DNA of 42,521 bases from Planctomycetota bacterium (GCA_016795325.1 JAEUHY010000004.1:1-42521); one strand, 5' to 3'; positions 15,817 to 25,175 are shown, counted from the first letter of the stretch. The notes: generated by a model not told the origin, from the letters alone. Numbers and translations are program-made.

Positions 15817-17088
15817 TCAGGCGTACAAGCCGCGCAGCCGGTCGGCGTTGGCCACGCGCGAGACCGCGACGATGTGCGCGGCGCTGCGCAGCGTCACGCC
15901 GCGCTCGTGGTGCACCTTGACCACGTCGACCCAGGCCTCCTCGAGGAAGCGCCGCATGCGCTGGAGGATGTCGCCCGACTGCCAGGCGTAGCCCATGCGG
16001 TTCTGCACCCACTCGAAGTAGCCCGAGAGCGTGTCGCCGCCGCGCGCGAGGATGTCGGGCACGACCTTGATGCCGCGGTCGCGGATCGTGTGGTACGCGG
16101 GCGCCGACACCGCGCCGTGGTGGCCTTCGAGGATCAGCTTGGTCTGCAGCACGCCGCAATTGTTCAGCGTGATCGTGTTGCTCTTGGCGCAGGCCGCGTA
16201 GACGTCGCACGGGCGCGCCATGAGTTGCTCGTGGGTCAGGCGCTCGAAGTCGCCGCGCGCGTTCGCGAGGCTCCCGTCCGCGGTGCGCTGTCCGAGCAAC
16301 TTGGCGATGTCGAGGCCGGCGGGGTTGTACAGGCCGCCGTGTTTGTCGCTGAGTCCCACCACGCGGCAGTCATCGCGCTGCAGCAGCTGGGCGAGGTTGC
16401 CGCCGACGAATCCGGCGCCCTCGACGATGACGCTCGGTCCCGTGCGCTCCGTGCCCAGGCCGAAGTGCTTGACCGCGAGCTCGAACACGATGCGCAGGCC
16501 CTGGGCCGCCGCGTCCTGGTGGTGACGGGTGCCGCCCATGACTTCGGGCTTGCCGGCCACGATCGCGTTGGTCGTCGAGCGACGGTGCATCGAGACGGTG
16601 TCCATCACCCAGCCCATCACGTGCTCGTCGCGCGCCTTGTCCGGCGAGAACACGTCGCGCTCCGGGCCGATCGTGTCCATCAGGTTGGCGATGTAGCGGC
16701 GCACCGCGCGCTCGAGCTCAGCCTTGGAGAACTGCTCGCGGTCGAGACGGATGCCGCCCGCCGCGCCGCCGAACGGAATGCCGAGCAAGGCGCACTTCCA
16801 GGTCATCCACGCCGCCGTGGCGCGCAGGTCCTCGATGCTGACGTCGGCGTCGATGCGCAGCGGGCCGCTGTAGGGTCCCAGCCCGGCGTTGTGCTGCACG
16901 CGCCAGCCGTCGAGCACCGCCACCGAGCCGTCGTCGCGCAGGACCGGGACCGAGACGAGGATCTCGCGGTCCGAACGGCGCAGGATCTCGAACTCGCCGG
17001 GGTCGATCGAGGCCAGCCGCGCGGCCTCATCGAAGTGGGCCATCATCGTGGCGAACGGGGATTCGTCTTGGTTGCGCGCTGAATTCAC
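15817..17088 (-). CDS. Glu/Leu/Phe/Val dehydrogenase paralogue lacking catalytic lysines
   Basis: A 423-residue protein of the glutamate dehydrogenase family, with the N-terminal dimerisation/substrate domain, a Rossmann domain (VIVEGAGFVGGNLAQLL) and a typical C-terminal helix (RVANADRLRGLYA). Two residues needed for catalysis are replaced. Where the neighbour has GPCKGG this has GPYSGP (S74), and where it has PFGGGKGG this has PFGGAAGG (A110). The Lys after MTW (K98) is kept. The substrate region EGANGPTT is EGHHGAVS here. It is therefore probably inactive as a normal dehydrogenase and may act as a regulatory subunit of the catalytic one. The GTG at 17088 is chosen as start because it gives the family's length; the ATG at 17046 is a possible alternative. 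It follows the catalytic gene by 100 bases on the same strand. Confidence 0.88.
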   Translation of the reverse strand: MNSARNQDESPFATMMAHFDEAARLASIDPGEFEILRRSDREILVSVPVLRDDGSVAVLDGWRVQHNAGLGPYSGPLRIDADVSIEDLRATAAWMTWKCALLGIPFGGAAGGIRLDREQFSKAELERAVRRYIANLMDTIGPERDVFSPDKARDEHVMGWVMDTVSMHRRSTTNAIVAGKPEVMGGTRHHQDAAAQGLRIVFELAVKHFGLGTERTGPSVIVEGAGFVGGNLAQLLQRDDCRVVGLSDKHGGLYNPAGLDIAKLLGQRTADGSLANARGDFERLTHEQLMARPCDVYAACAKSNTITLNNCGVLQTKLILEGHHGAVSAPAYHTIRDRGIKVVPDILARGGDTLSGYFEWVQNRMGYAWQSGDILQRMRRFLEEAWVDVVKVHHERGVTLRSAAHIVAVSRVANADRLRGLYA

Positions 17089-17137
17089 GGCGGTGGGATG
17101 GGTTCGGAGCCTGCTGGAGAATGCGAAAAACACCGCA

Positions 17138-17158
17138 GGCCCGCCGAGACAGCGGGCC
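17138..17158 (-). terminator. hairpin after the catalytic dehydrogenase gene
   Basis: GGCCCGC at 17138-17144 pairs with GCGGGCC at 17152-17158 around a 7-base loop. Read on the minus strand it follows the stop of the upstream dehydrogenase (17189) and is followed, 7 bases on, by TGTTTTTCG, so it is a plausible intrinsic terminator or attenuator between the two paralogues. Confidence 0.5.
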
Positions 17159-17188
17159 CGCGTGCGCTGCCGGACCGACAGCCTGCAA

Positions 17189-18472
17189 TCAGGCGTAGGT
17201 GCCGCGCAACTGGTAGACGTTGGCCACGCGGCCGACGGCGAGGATGTACGCGCCGATGCGCATCGACGTGTTGTGCTTCTTCGCCTCGGCTTCCACGGCG
17301 GCGAACGAGCTGGTCATGACCTGCTCGAGGCGCGAGTTGACCACTTCCTCGGTCCAGAAGTAGCCCGCGCGGTCCTGCACCCACTCGAAGTACGACACGG
17401 TGACGCCGCCGGCGTTGGCCAGGATGTCGGGGATCACCATCACGCCGCGGCGGTCGAGGATCTCGTCGGCGAGCACGGTCGTCGGGCCGTTGGCGCCTTC
17501 GACGATCAGCTTGGCCTTGATGCGCTCGGCGTTCTTCGAGGTGATCTGGTTCTCGGTCGCGGCCGGAACGAGAACGTCGCAGTCGAGCTCGAGCTGCGCG
17601 CTGTTCGGCAGGTGCTCGGCCTTGGCGTATCCGGCGAGCTTCTTGTTCGCCTTGAGGTACGCGAGCACGTCGGGCACGTCGAGGCCGGCGGGGTTGTGGA
17701 TCGCGCCGTACATGTCGCTCATCGACACGACCTTCATGCCTTCGCGCGCGAGCAGCATCGCGCCGATGCCGCCGACGTTGCCCGAGCCCTGGACGACCAC
17801 GCGCACGTTCTCGGGGCGCAGGCCGAGCTTCTTGAGCGCTTCACGCGTGACGATCATCACGCCGCGGCCGGTCGCTTCCGTGCGGCCCTTCGAGCCGCCC
17901 AGCGCCAGCGGCTTGCCGGTGACGATCGCCGTCTCGGTGCGGCGCACGTGCATCGAGTACGTGTCCATCAACCACGCCATCGTCTGCTCGTTCGTGTTGA
18001 CGTCCGGCGCCGGCACGTCGCGGTCCGGTCCGAGGATGTCCATGATCCCCGTCGTGTAGCGGCGCGTGATGCGCTCGAGCTCGGTCTTGGAGAGCTCGCG
18101 CGGATCGCAGATCACGCCGCCCTTGCCGCCGCCGAAGGGCACGTCGACGACCGAGCACTTCCAGGTCATCCAGGCCGCCAGGGCGCGCACCTCGTCGAGG
18201 TGCACGTCGGGCGCGTAGCGGATGCCGCCCTTGCACGGACCGCGCGAGAAGTTGTGCTGCACGCGGTAGCCGGTGAAGACGCGCAGCTTGCCGTTGTCCA
18301 TCTGGACGGGGATTGCAACGGTCAGCTCCTTGTCCGGGGTGCGCAGGACTTCGCGCAGGCCGTCGTCGAGGCCGAGGCGGTCGGCGGCCACGTCGAAGCG
18401 GCGCGCCATGGCCAAGAAGGGGTTGAACTCGTCGAACGGGGCGTTGGCCTTGGTGGCGCTGGCGGTAGACAT
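17189..18472 (-). CDS. glutamate dehydrogenase (catalytic)
   Basis: A 427-residue enzyme with all family hallmarks: GPCKGGIR (K81, substrate carboxylate), MTWK (K105), PFGGGKGG (K117, catalytic lysine) and [11 protein letters not shown] with the catalytic aspartate. The C-terminal half has a Rossmann motif [27 protein letters not shown] and EGANGPTT. It interconverts glutamate and 2-oxoglutarate plus ammonia using NAD or NADP. Leucine or branched-chain specificity cannot be fully excluded, but the KGG motifs and length fit GluDH. The ATG at 18472 begins [19 protein letters not shown], a typical lead; the frame runs much further upstream without family similarity. It is divergent from the LPS kinase gene. 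Confidence 0.92.
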   Translation of the reverse strand: MSTASATKANAPFDEFNPFLAMARRFDVAADRLGLDDGLREVLRTPDKELTVAIPVQMDNGKLRVFTGYRVQHNFSRGPCKGGIRYAPDVHLDEVRALAAWMTWKCSVVDVPFGGGKGGVICDPRELSKTELERITRRYTTGIMDILGPDRDVPAPDVNTNEQTMAWLMDTYSMHVRRTETAIVTGKPLALGGSKGRTEATGRGVMIVTREALKKLGLRPENVRVVVQGSGNVGGIGAMLLAREGMKVVSMSDMYGAIHNPAGLDVPDVLAYLKANKKLAGYAKAEHLPNSAQLELDCDVLVPAATENQITSKNAERIKAKLIVEGANGPTTVLADEILDRRGVMVIPDILANAGGVTVSYFEWVQDRAGYFWTEEVVNSRLEQVMTSSFAAVEAEAKKHNTSMRIGAYILAVGRVANVYQLRGTYA

Positions 18473-18673
18473 GGGGGGAGCGGGGGCGAAGGGAAGCCGC
18501 GCTGGGGGCTCCCACGCCCGCGGTGGGGACGGGTGTTGGGGTAGGTGGCAGCGCGCCGCACACGGCGCGTTGCAGGCCGAAGATTGGACCCCGCCCCAGG
18601 GCGCTTGGGAAGAGGCGGGGCGCTGGGGAGTCCCGACGTTGCGTGCGGACCGGCAAAGGGTTCCGATGGGGCC

Positions 18674-19528
18674 GTGGCAGCTTCTTCCCAGGGCACGACG
18701 GGCGTCGCGGTGCGCCAAACGCGCGCGGCGCCCGGTCTGTGGCTCGCCCAGCCCCTCGGCGGCGTGCCGGCGGACCCGTCGCAGGCGCTCGCCGCCGCGT
18801 TCGCGGCCTCCGCCGCGGGTGCACTGCGCGCCGTGCATCACCGCGCGACGCTGCTCTGGCCCGGCCAGCGAGGGGTGGTGCTCAAGCGCTACGAGCGGGG
18901 CGTGTGGGGCGACGCTTGGCGCGAGCGTTCGACGCGCGGCGCGGTGCGTTCGACGGCGCGTCGCGAGGCGGAGAACCTCGCCGAGCTCGCCGCGCTCGGC
19001 GTCCCCACGCCGCGCGCGCTGGGGTGGTGCGGTCGCGACGGTTGGCGCGGCGTGCGACAGCCGAGCGCGCTGTGGATGGAGGCCGTCGAACACACCGCGA
19101 GTCTGCGCGACGAGTTGGCGCGCGATGGCGACGCGCACCGGCGCTGGCGCGACGAACTCGCGCGGTTGGTGGCGCGCCTCCACGCGGCCGGCTGGCGCCA
19201 CCGCGACCTGTACCTGCAGCACTGGCTCGTCGGCGCCCGCGGGCTCGTGCTCATCGACGTCGGCCGCTGCGAGCGCGAGCCCGGCATGCGCGAGCGCTGG
19301 TTCGTGAAGGATCTCGCCGCGCTCGTGCTCTCCTGTCCGGCGAACGTTCCGGCGCGTTCGCGGCTGCGCTTTGCGGCGCGCTACTTCGAGCAGCGCGGCT
19401 TGAACGAGCGGCGCGGCAAGCGGCGCATGCTCGCGGCGGCGTTCGCCAAGGCGCGGCGCATGGCCGCGCACCAGCCGCGTTACGTCGACCCGCGCGAGGC
19501 GCACGTCGCGCCCAGGCTGAGCCTGTGA
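18674..19528 (+). CDS. LPS core kinase, InaA/WaaP/KdkA family
   Basis: A 284-residue protein (from the GTG chosen here) with a small eukaryote-like kinase fold. The catalytic loop is H176-R-D-L-Y-L-Q-H, followed by LVLIDVGR as the metal-binding aspartate (DVG in place of DFG), and a VVLKRYERG lysine segment near residue 70. Kinases of this family phosphorylate heptose or Kdo in the LPS inner core. The start is uncertain: an ATG at 18545 would add 43 residues of low-complexity Arg/Gly sequence, and a GTG at 18710 is another option. The stop overlaps the first GT9 gene (GTGA), tying core phosphorylation to core glycosylation. Confidence 0.82.
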   Translation: MAASSQGTTGVAVRQTRAAPGLWLAQPLGGVPADPSQALAAAFAASAAGALRAVHHRATLLWPGQRGVVLKRYERGVWGDAWRERSTRGAVRSTARREAENLAELAALGVPTPRALGWCGRDGWRGVRQPSALWMEAVEHTASLRDELARDGDAHRRWRDELARLVARLHAAGWRHRDLYLQHWLVGARGLVLIDVGRCEREPGMRERWFVKDLAALVLSCPANVPARSRLRFAARYFEQRGLNERRGKRRMLAAAFAKARRMAAHQPRYVDPREAHVAPRLSL

Positions 19529-20562
19529 TCACGCGGCTGGAGCACCTCGCGATCGCAGCGCCGAACTGGGTCGGCGATCTGGTCATGGCGACGCCCATGC
19601 TCGAGGCCGCGGCGCGCGCCGCGCACATCGGCCGCGTCAGCGTGCTCGTGCGCGCACACCTCGCGCCGCTGCTCTCCGGAGGACCACTCGAGCCGCTGGT
19701 GCAGACCTACAAGAGTTCGCGCGACGAACTCGAGCTGCTGGCGCGCCTGCGCCCCGACGCGCTCGCGTTGCTCTCGAATTCCTTCGGCGCCGCGTGGCGC
19801 GCCGCCAAGGCGCGCGTTCCGATCCGCATGGGCGTGTCGCTTTCGGCGCGCGGCTGGTTGCTCACGCACTCCTTCGTGCCGCCGGCGGTCGACGGCCGGC
19901 GCCATCCGATTCCGACGGCGCATCTGCACCGCGACGTGCTCGGGCTCGCCGGCGTGAACGTCGAGAGCTTGCACCCGCGCCTGTACGTCAGCGCTGAAGC
20001 GCGAGCGGCGCAGCGCGAGCAACTGCGCGCTCTGGGTCTGAGCGAGCCGTACGTGCTGTGCTGCCCCGGCGCCGCATTCGGCGCTGCGAAGTTGTGGCCG
20101 CCCGAACGTTTCGCGCGCGCGCTCGACATGCTCCACGAAGAGCGCGGCTGGCGCGCCGTGGTCAGCGGCGGACCGGGCGAGGAGCCGTTGATCGAGGCCG
20201 TGGCGCGCGCCTCGCGCACGGGAGCGCTGTCGCTCGCTGCGCAACCGCGCAGCCTCGAGCTGCTCAAGGCGCTCGTGCAGGACGCGCAGGTCCTGCTCGT
20301 CGGCGACTCGGGCCCGCGCTGGGTCGCGGCGGCGTTCGACACGCCCTGCGTGTGCGTGATGGGCCCGAACCTGCCGGCCTTGACGGCCACTTCGCTCGAG
20401 CTGTGCGAGGTCGTGCGCGTCGACTTGGAGTGTTCGCCGTGCGGCGAACGCACCTGTCCGCTCGCGCACCACCGCTGCATGAGCGAGATCGGCCACGAGC
20501 GCGTCGCGGCTGCCGCTCTGCGGGTCATCGCGCGCAAAGCCGGCGCGGGAGCGGCCGCATGA
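19525..20562 (+). CDS. heptosyltransferase-like GT9 glycosyltransferase (WaaF type)
   Basis: A 345-residue GT-B enzyme of family GT9. Motifs: an N-terminal [19 protein letters not shown] matching the D..(L/V)..tP segment, a central [20 protein letters not shown] (nucleotide-sugar domain), [25 protein letters not shown], and an end with [19 protein letters not shown], a cysteine-rich motif seen in WaaF proteins. It would add heptose from an ADP-heptose donor to the LPS inner core at the cytoplasmic face. It begins with GTG overlapping the kinase stop, and ends overlapping the next GT9 gene by ATGA. Order of action between the two GT9 proteins cannot be settled here. Confidence 0.9.
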   Translation: MITRLEHLAIAAPNWVGDLVMATPMLEAAARAAHIGRVSVLVRAHLAPLLSGGPLEPLVQTYKSSRDELELLARLRPDALALLSNSFGAAWRAAKARVPIRMGVSLSARGWLLTHSFVPPAVDGRRHPIPTAHLHRDVLGLAGVNVESLHPRLYVSAEARAAQREQLRALGLSEPYVLCCPGAAFGAAKLWPPERFARALDMLHEERGWRAVVSGGPGEEPLIEAVARASRTGALSLAAQPRSLELLKALVQDAQVLLVGDSGPRWVAAAFDTPCVCVMGPNLPALTATSLELCEVVRVDLECSPCGERTCPLAHHRCMSEIGHERVAAAALRVIARKAGAGAAA

Positions 20563-21617
20563 GCGCGCTCGGCCGCGGCGTGAAGCTCGCCGTCCGCACG
20601 CCGGATTGGCTCGGCGATCTGGTGATGGCCGAACCCGTGTTGCGCGCGCTGCACGTCCGTGTGCGCGAACTCGGCGGCGCGCTGACGCTCGTCGGCGACG
20701 TGCGCTTGCTCGAGGTCTTCGACGGCGCGTTCGAGGGCGTCGACCGCGCCAGCGCCGCCGATCCACGCTCGTGGCGCGGCCACGACGTCGCGCTGCTGCT
20801 GGTCAATTCGTTTCGCAGCGCCTGGGCCGCCGCGCGCGCCGGCGTGCGCGAGCGCATCGGCTACGCACGCGACGTCCGCGGCTGGTTGCTCACGACGTCG
20901 ATCGCGCCGGCGCGCGAGGTCGGCGCGGCGCCGCTGAACATCGGCACGGTCGGGCGCGGCGAGCGCTACCTGCCGCGGCCCTACGGCGCGGTGTGCGCGG
21001 AGCTCGCTGCGTCGCTGGGCGTGTTCGTCGCGGACCCGCGGCCGCGGCTCGCGCCGAGCGCACGCGGTCGCGAGGAACTCGCGCGGCGCTTCCGACGCTT
21101 CGAGCTCGAGCCTGGCAAGCCGTACACGCTGCTCAACGTCGGCGGCCGCGCCGGATCCGCGAAGGCCTACCCGGCGCAGCAGTGGGGAGCGGTCGCCGCC
21201 GCCCTCGCGCCGTGGCGCGACGAACCGCTCGTCATGGTGTGCGGTCCGGGCGAGGAGGCCGCGTTGCACGAGGCGCGCGCCGCGGCCGGGCAGGCGCGCA
21301 CCTTCGCGTGCCTCGAACCCGTGGCGTCGCTGGCGGAACTCAGTGCGCTGTGCGCGGGCGCGAGCGTCGTGCTCACCGCCGACTCCGGGCCGCGGCACAT
21401 CGCGAACGCCGTCGGTGCGCGCGTCGTGAGCCTGTGCGGGCCGAGCGATCCGCGCCACACGGCGGACCACCTCGAGCGCACGCAGCTCTTGCGTGTTCCG
21501 CTCGAGTGCGGGCCGTGCCACCGCGAGCGTTGTCCGCTGGAAGGCGAGGCGCAGCACGCCTGCATGCGGCGCATCGAGCCGGAGAGCGTCGCGCGCGCCG
21601 CGCTCGGTTCGCGCTGA
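20559..21617 (+). CDS. second heptosyltransferase-like GT9 glycosyltransferase
   Basis: A 352-residue GT9 enzyme, clearly paralogous to the preceding one. It has VRTPDWLGDLVMAEPVLRAL, LLLVNSFRSAWAAARAGVRERIGY, TLLNVGGRAGSAKAYPAQQWG, VVLTADSGPRHIANAVGARVVSLCGP and the C-terminal cysteine motif LECGPCHRERCPLEGEAQHACM. It probably transfers a second heptose or a related sugar in the inner core. The ATG at 20559 overlaps the upstream stop. The three genes 18674-21617 form one unit. After its stop a -10-like box (21641-21646) suggests a separate promoter for the enoyl-CoA hydratase. Confidence 0.89.
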   Translation: MSALGRGVKLAVRTPDWLGDLVMAEPVLRALHVRVRELGGALTLVGDVRLLEVFDGAFEGVDRASAADPRSWRGHDVALLLVNSFRSAWAAARAGVRERIGYARDVRGWLLTTSIAPAREVGAAPLNIGTVGRGERYLPRPYGAVCAELAASLGVFVADPRPRLAPSARGREELARRFRRFELEPGKPYTLLNVGGRAGSAKAYPAQQWGAVAAALAPWRDEPLVMVCGPGEEAALHEARAAAGQARTFACLEPVASLAELSALCAGASVVLTADSGPRHIANAVGARVVSLCGPSDPRHTADHLERTQLLRVPLECGPCHRERCPLEGEAQHACMRRIEPESVARAALGSR

Positions 21618-21640
21618 GGCGTGGGGGCCCACGCGGGCGC

Positions 21641-21646
21641 TACCAT
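21641..21646 (+). promoter_or_regulatory. -10-like box TACCAT before the enoyl-CoA hydratase gene
   Basis: GCGC-TACCAT-CC lies 41 bases before the ATG at 21688, in the same base context as the other TAnnnT boxes. It would allow transcription apart from the LPS-core operon. Confidence 0.3.
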
Positions 21647-21687
21647 CCCGCGCCCCACGAACTCTCTCCAGCCTTTTCGACGCGCCC

Positions 21688-22509
21688 ATGAGCTATTCGC
21701 CCGACCAGTTTCCCGCCGATATCCCCGACAGTCCCGAGCTCGTCACGTGCGAGCGCGAGGGCGACATCGTCACGCTCACGATCCAGCGGCCGGACGTGAT
21801 GAACTGCCTCTCGTTCCCGACGCTCAAGCGCCTGCGCAAGCTGTGCCACGAGCTCAAGGGCGATCTCTCGGTGCGCGCCGTGCTCATCACGGGCGCGGGT
21901 GAGAAGGCCTTCTGCGCCGGCGCGGACTTGAAGGAGCGCAAGACCATGGCGCCCGAGCGCGTGCCGCTCTTCGTGCGCAACATCCGCGCGACGATGGACG
22001 ACGTCGAAGCGCTGCCGCAGCCGACGATCGGCTTGATCAACGGCTTCGCCTTCGGCGGCGGGACCGAGTTGCTGCTCGCCTGCGACCTGCGCATCGCCGC
22101 GCCGCACGCGCAGCTCGGACTCACGGAAACTTCGCTCGCGATCATTCCCGGCGCCGGCGGCACGCAGCGCCTGCCGCGCCTGATCGGCCGCGCGCGCGCC
22201 AAGGAACTGATCCTCACCGCGCGCAAGATCGACGCGAACGAAGCCGAGCGCATCGGGCTCGTCAACCGCATCGCACCCGCCGGTCAGTTGCGCGAGGTCG
22301 GGCTCGAGGTTGCGCGCGCCATCGCGGCGAACGGACCCGTCGCCGTGCGCGCCGCCAAGCGGGCGATCGACGTCGGCTGCGACAAGCCGATGGCCGAAGG
22401 GCTCGAAGTCGAAGCGCGCTGCTACGAACTCGTCCTGCCCACCAAGGACCGGCTCGAAGCGCTTGCCGCGTTCGCCGAAAAGCGCGCGCCGCGCTACGTC
22501 GGCGGTTGA
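21688..22509 (+). CDS. enoyl-CoA hydratase, AUH (methylglutaconyl-CoA hydratase) type
   Basis: A 273-residue crotonase-fold enzyme. The block VRAVLITGAGEKAFCAGADLKERKTM and the later GFAFGGGTELLLACDLRIA and LTETSLAIIPGAGGTQRLPR are close to the AUH subgroup, which hydrates 3-methylglutaconyl-CoA in leucine breakdown. The catalytic Glu positions are the E of GGGTE and the E of LTET. AUH also binds RNA in eukaryotes; nothing here bears on that. No other leucine-degradation gene is adjacent, though an acyl-CoA dehydrogenase lies at 36873. Specificity is inferred from motif likeness, and a general enoyl-CoA hydratase remains possible. Confidence 0.87.
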   Translation: MSYSPDQFPADIPDSPELVTCEREGDIVTLTIQRPDVMNCLSFPTLKRLRKLCHELKGDLSVRAVLITGAGEKAFCAGADLKERKTMAPERVPLFVRNIRATMDDVEALPQPTIGLINGFAFGGGTELLLACDLRIAAPHAQLGLTETSLAIIPGAGGTQRLPRLIGRARAKELILTARKIDANEAERIGLVNRIAPAGQLREVGLEVARAIAANGPVAVRAAKRAIDVGCDKPMAEGLEVEARCYELVLPTKDRLEALAAFAEKRAPRYVGG

Positions 22510-22549
22510 CGGCGGCGCGAACGCGGGGCGCCCGCGCGTCGCGCCAAAG

Positions 22550-22589
22550 ACGCCGGGCCGCGCGATCCTGCGATCGCGCGGCCCGGCGT
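22550..22589. terminator. perfect 18-bp hairpin between convergent genes
   Basis: An 18-base arm at 22550-22567 (ACGCCGGGCC then GCGCGATC) pairs perfectly with 22572-22589 around the 4-base loop CTGC. It lies between the stops of the enoyl-CoA hydratase (22509, plus) and the propeller protein (22607, minus), so it probably ends transcription in both directions. There is no long T-tract on either side. Confidence 0.7.
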
Positions 22590-22606
22590 GACGCATCAGC
22601 GGACGC

Positions 22607-23926
22607 TCAGGGCACGAACGTCAGCTCGAGTCCGTTCGAGAGGTTGGTCGTCTTCGGCGCCGGCGGATCGCGGTACCAAGCCTGTGCGAAGAGCTTGTCG
22701 CCGGGCGCGAAGGGCGCGCCGAGCGCGGTGGGGAAGGCGAGCAGGAAGGCGTTCCAGTCGACGTTGAAGGCCCCGTCGCAGGCGCCGTTCGTTCCGCCCG
22801 AGGACTGCGGCAACGTGCGCTGCGTCGGCGACTTCACGCAGAAGAAGCTCGTGCTCGTCGCGCTCCAGGGCAGCGGCGAGAAGCCCGTGTTGTCGAGTCC
22901 GTAGAACACCAGGCCCTGCTTCTGGCCCTCGAGCGCGGCGACCGAGAGCACGCAGGCGCTCGCGCCCGACGCGCTCGGATTGGCGGCCGCGCTCAGGGCG
23001 GGCACGCAGCCGTTGGTCGAGGTCCCCGCGGTGCAGTACGCGCTGGGCGGAGCGACGAACCCGTTGCGCGGCGAGATGTAGTTGGCGTCGATCGACGCGA
23101 CGATCGTTGACCACGTGCCCGCAGCGCGGTTGTACAGCCACAGTCCGTTGCCGGCGCCGACGACGAAGTTGCCGTTGAGCAGCTCGTGCACGCCCTGCGG
23201 CGTCGTGGGGCCGCCGCTGGTGGGCGCGGCGAAGTAGTTGAGCTCGACGCCCGCGGGGCTGTACTCGAAGATCCCGACCGGGGCGACGAGTCCCACGGTG
23301 ACCAGGTTGCCAGCCTGGGTCTTGTTCAGCTGCCCGGGGAAGTCGACGCCGCTGACCCCATCGGAGTCGTGCAGGACGCCGAGCTCGAGCCCGGTCGTCG
23401 GATTCACGCGCACCAGGCGGTCGTTCGTGATGTCCGTGACGATCAACTCGCCGTTCAAGCTGGCGATTCCGAACGGACTGCCCGAGTACGGATGGCCGGC
23501 GATCAGGTTGAACGCGAGGTCGTACTCCTTCACGGCGTTGCCGAAACTGCCGCCCGCCGTGCCCGCGTTGCACACCCACAGCCGACCGAAGTCGACGTGG
23601 ATGCCGCGGATGTTGTCGCGCGTGGTTCCGAACTGTCCCAGGTAGGTGCTGCCGTCGGCGCTCCAGCGGAAGATCACGTCCGCGGTCTGGTCGCTGACCC
23701 AGATTTCGCCCGCGCCGTTCGAGATCGCTTGGATCGGCAGACCCGGCGGCGTGCCGCCTCCCGACGCGAGGTTGATGAAGCTCGCGTTGAGCACCGAGCC
23801 GTCGACGGCGCTCAGCAGCATGATCCGATCGTTGGTGGCGTCGACGGCGAGCAGTTCCTGAGCGGAAGCGCTCGCGCAGATCAGCAGGGTCGCCGCGCAG
23901 GCGAGCCGAGGTTGGAAGCGGTGCAT
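22607..23926 (-). CDS. secreted NHL/beta-propeller-like protein with C-terminal YCTAGT module
   Basis: A 439-residue exported protein. MHRFQPRLACAATLLICASASAQ is a signal peptide with cleavage after AQ, which fixes the ATG at 23926. Residues about 25-290 are repeats of the kind found in NHL or SMP-30-like propellers (LLAVDATNDRIMLLSAVDGSV, GEIWVSDQTADVIFRWSADG, GELIVTDITNDRLVRVNPTTG). Residues about 296-439 form the five-cysteine module starting YCTAGTSTNGC and ending in WYRDP and NLSNGLELTFVP, which is the same module that lies at the N-terminus of the three FGE-like proteins at 38157-42170. The protein is likely outside the cytoplasm, binding a ligand or surface; no enzyme motif is visible. 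Confidence 0.8.
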   Translation of the reverse strand: MHRFQPRLACAATLLICASASAQELLAVDATNDRIMLLSAVDGSVLNASFINLASGGGTPPGLPIQAISNGAGEIWVSDQTADVIFRWSADGSTYLGQFGTTRDNIRGIHVDFGRLWVCNAGTAGGSFGNAVKEYDLAFNLIAGHPYSGSPFGIASLNGELIVTDITNDRLVRVNPTTGLELGVLHDSDGVSGVDFPGQLNKTQAGNLVTVGLVAPVGIFEYSPAGVELNYFAAPTSGGPTTPQGVHELLNGNFVVGAGNGLWLYNRAAGTWSTIVASIDANYISPRNGFVAPPSAYCTAGTSTNGCVPALSAAANPSASGASACVLSVAALEGQKQGLVFYGLDNTGFSPLPWSATSTSFFCVKSPTQRTLPQSSGGTNGACDGAFNVDWNAFLLAFPTALGAPFAPGDKLFAQAWYRDPPAPKTTNLSNGLELTFVP

Positions 23927-24133
23927 GAAAGCCCTTTCGTTGTCGCGGTGGAGGTGGAGGCGGGGCCAGGGTAAGCGCCTTGCGCGGACCTGTGTTCTCG
24001 CGCTTCCCGGTGAGATTTGCGCGCTCTCGCGTCTCGCGCCGCCGTGCGCGACCATTCGCGCCGATCGAACTCGACATATGTGTCGGAGGCCGCGTTGCAG
24101 CGTCGGGCAGCGACCTTGGCGAACGAGCGCTCG

Positions 24134-24625
24134 CTAACGCCGGCGCGCCTCGGGAGTGCCATCCCAGATGCGGTCCGGATCTCGTCCGCACCAGAACTCG
24201 AACTCGCGCCACGATTCCACACGCCAGCCGTGCTTGCCGAACAGCGGGTTGCTCCACGCGAGGTCGCCCGCGAAGCGCGGATTCGCAAAGTGCGCCCGGG
24301 GCAGGAACTCGAGCAGGGCGCGCACGTCGACTCGCTCCCAGTGCAGGCGGATGCTGTCGTTGCCGCACCAGTGGTGGATGCGGACCAGACCGATCGCGCG
24401 TCCATCGGGCGTCAGCTCGACGCCCTGCGCCACGGCGGCTTGCAGCGCGCGCGACTGTGCGGCGTTCGGAACTTCGAATCCCCACGCGACGCGCCGACCG
24501 TCGCGCAACACCAAGCCGCTGTCGTCGATGCCTTCGACCGGCGTCGGTCGCTCGAGCGCCGGCTGCACGCGCTGGCGTCCGAAACCGAGTGCGACGAGCA
24601 GCGTGAGGATCGCGAGGCGCTTCAC
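24134..24625 (-). CDS. small exported hypothetical protein
   Basis: A 163-residue protein with an N-terminal hydrophobic stretch, MKRLAILTLLVALGFG, which reads as a signal peptide or anchor. I do not recognise the family. The rest has IDDSGLVLRDGRRVAWGFEVPNA, then RIHHWCGNDSIRLHWERVD and ending with FGKHGWRVESWREFEFWCGRDPDRIWDGT, rich in Trp, His and two Cys. The DGRRV..G segment resembles SNase/thermonuclease-like proteins in passing, but key residues are not evident. It lies between the propeller protein and the cysteine-cluster protein on the same strand, with 71 and 207 bases on its sides. Confidence 0.6.
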   Translation of the reverse strand: MKRLAILTLLVALGFGRQRVQPALERPTPVEGIDDSGLVLRDGRRVAWGFEVPNAAQSRALQAAVAQGVELTPDGRAIGLVRIHHWCGNDSIRLHWERVDVRALLEFLPRAHFANPRFAGDLAWSNPLFGKHGWRVESWREFEFWCGRDPDRIWDGTPEARRR

Positions 24626-24696
24626 GCCGCTCTGGGACGCCGCGCGCGGAGCGTTCCTCCCGCTCCGCTCGGCAGTCTGCGCGCGCGCAGCTCAGC

Positions 24697-25128
24697 TCAC
24701 GCTTCGAACCAACGCTCGGTCTCGTCGGCGGTGCGCTCGATCTCTTCGCGCGGGTGCAGCGCGCCCTCGCCGATGCCGGGGCAGACCTCCTTCACCGGCC
24801 CCTCCCAGGTCTCGCGCACGAGGTTTTCCTTCCAGAACGGCCAGGTGCGGCACTGCTTGGGCCGCACGGGGTAGATCTGGCAGCGGTTGTCGGCCGCGAG
24901 GAATGGGCAGGCCGGCTCGTCCATCCGCAGGCTGGGGTGGAAGCCGGGCCGCTTGGTGCAGTAGCGGCGCAGGAATTCGGCGCGCGTGAGCCCGAGGAAC
25001 TCGGGGATCTCGCGCAGCTCGACCTCGGTCAGGTTGACGTAGGTGTAGCCGCCGTGGTTGCGGCAGCACTCGCCGCATTGCGTGCAGCTGAAGCGTAAGC
25101 CGTTTTCGTACCAGGGTTTAGATTCCAT
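24697..25128 (-). CDS. YkgJ-family cysteine-cluster protein
   Basis: A 143-residue protein of the YkgJ/UPF0153 (Zn- or Fe-chelating cysteine cluster) type. The N-terminal FSCTQCGECCRNHGGY has the CxxCxxCC core, followed by CPFL..NRCQIYPVRPKQCRTWPFW, the second cysteine set. Cysteines and their spacing match the family. The role of the family is poorly known; a metal-binding or iron-sulfur function is assumed. The ATG at 25128 is chosen since the residues before it lack any family pattern. It is divergent from the sigma54 regulator gene with 151 bases between starts. Confidence 0.85.
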   Translation of the reverse strand: MESKPWYENGLRFSCTQCGECCRNHGGYTYVNLTEVELREIPEFLGLTRAEFLRRYCTKRPGFHPSLRMDEPACPFLAADNRCQIYPVRPKQCRTWPFWKENLVRETWEGPVKEVCPGIGEGALHPREEIERTADETERWFEA

Positions 25129-25169
25129 GTGCGGGGTCGCACGCCGCCTTGGGCGGGGGATTGTGCGGT

Positions 25170-25175
25170 TACATT
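25170..25175 (+). promoter_or_regulatory. -10-like box TACATT upstream of the sigma54 regulator
   Basis: GCGGT-TACATT-CC lies 104 bases before the ATG at 25280. It fits the window's recurrent TAnnnT box. It would give a long leader compared with the others, so the true start of transcription is uncertain. Confidence 0.25.

Noticed and set aside
24060..24085. Palindrome around CGACATATGTGTCG as an operator
   Set aside because: Only ACATATGT is a perfect 8-base palindrome; the wider match is imperfect. It lies upstream of the propeller gene, but there is no second copy or known regulator to support it.
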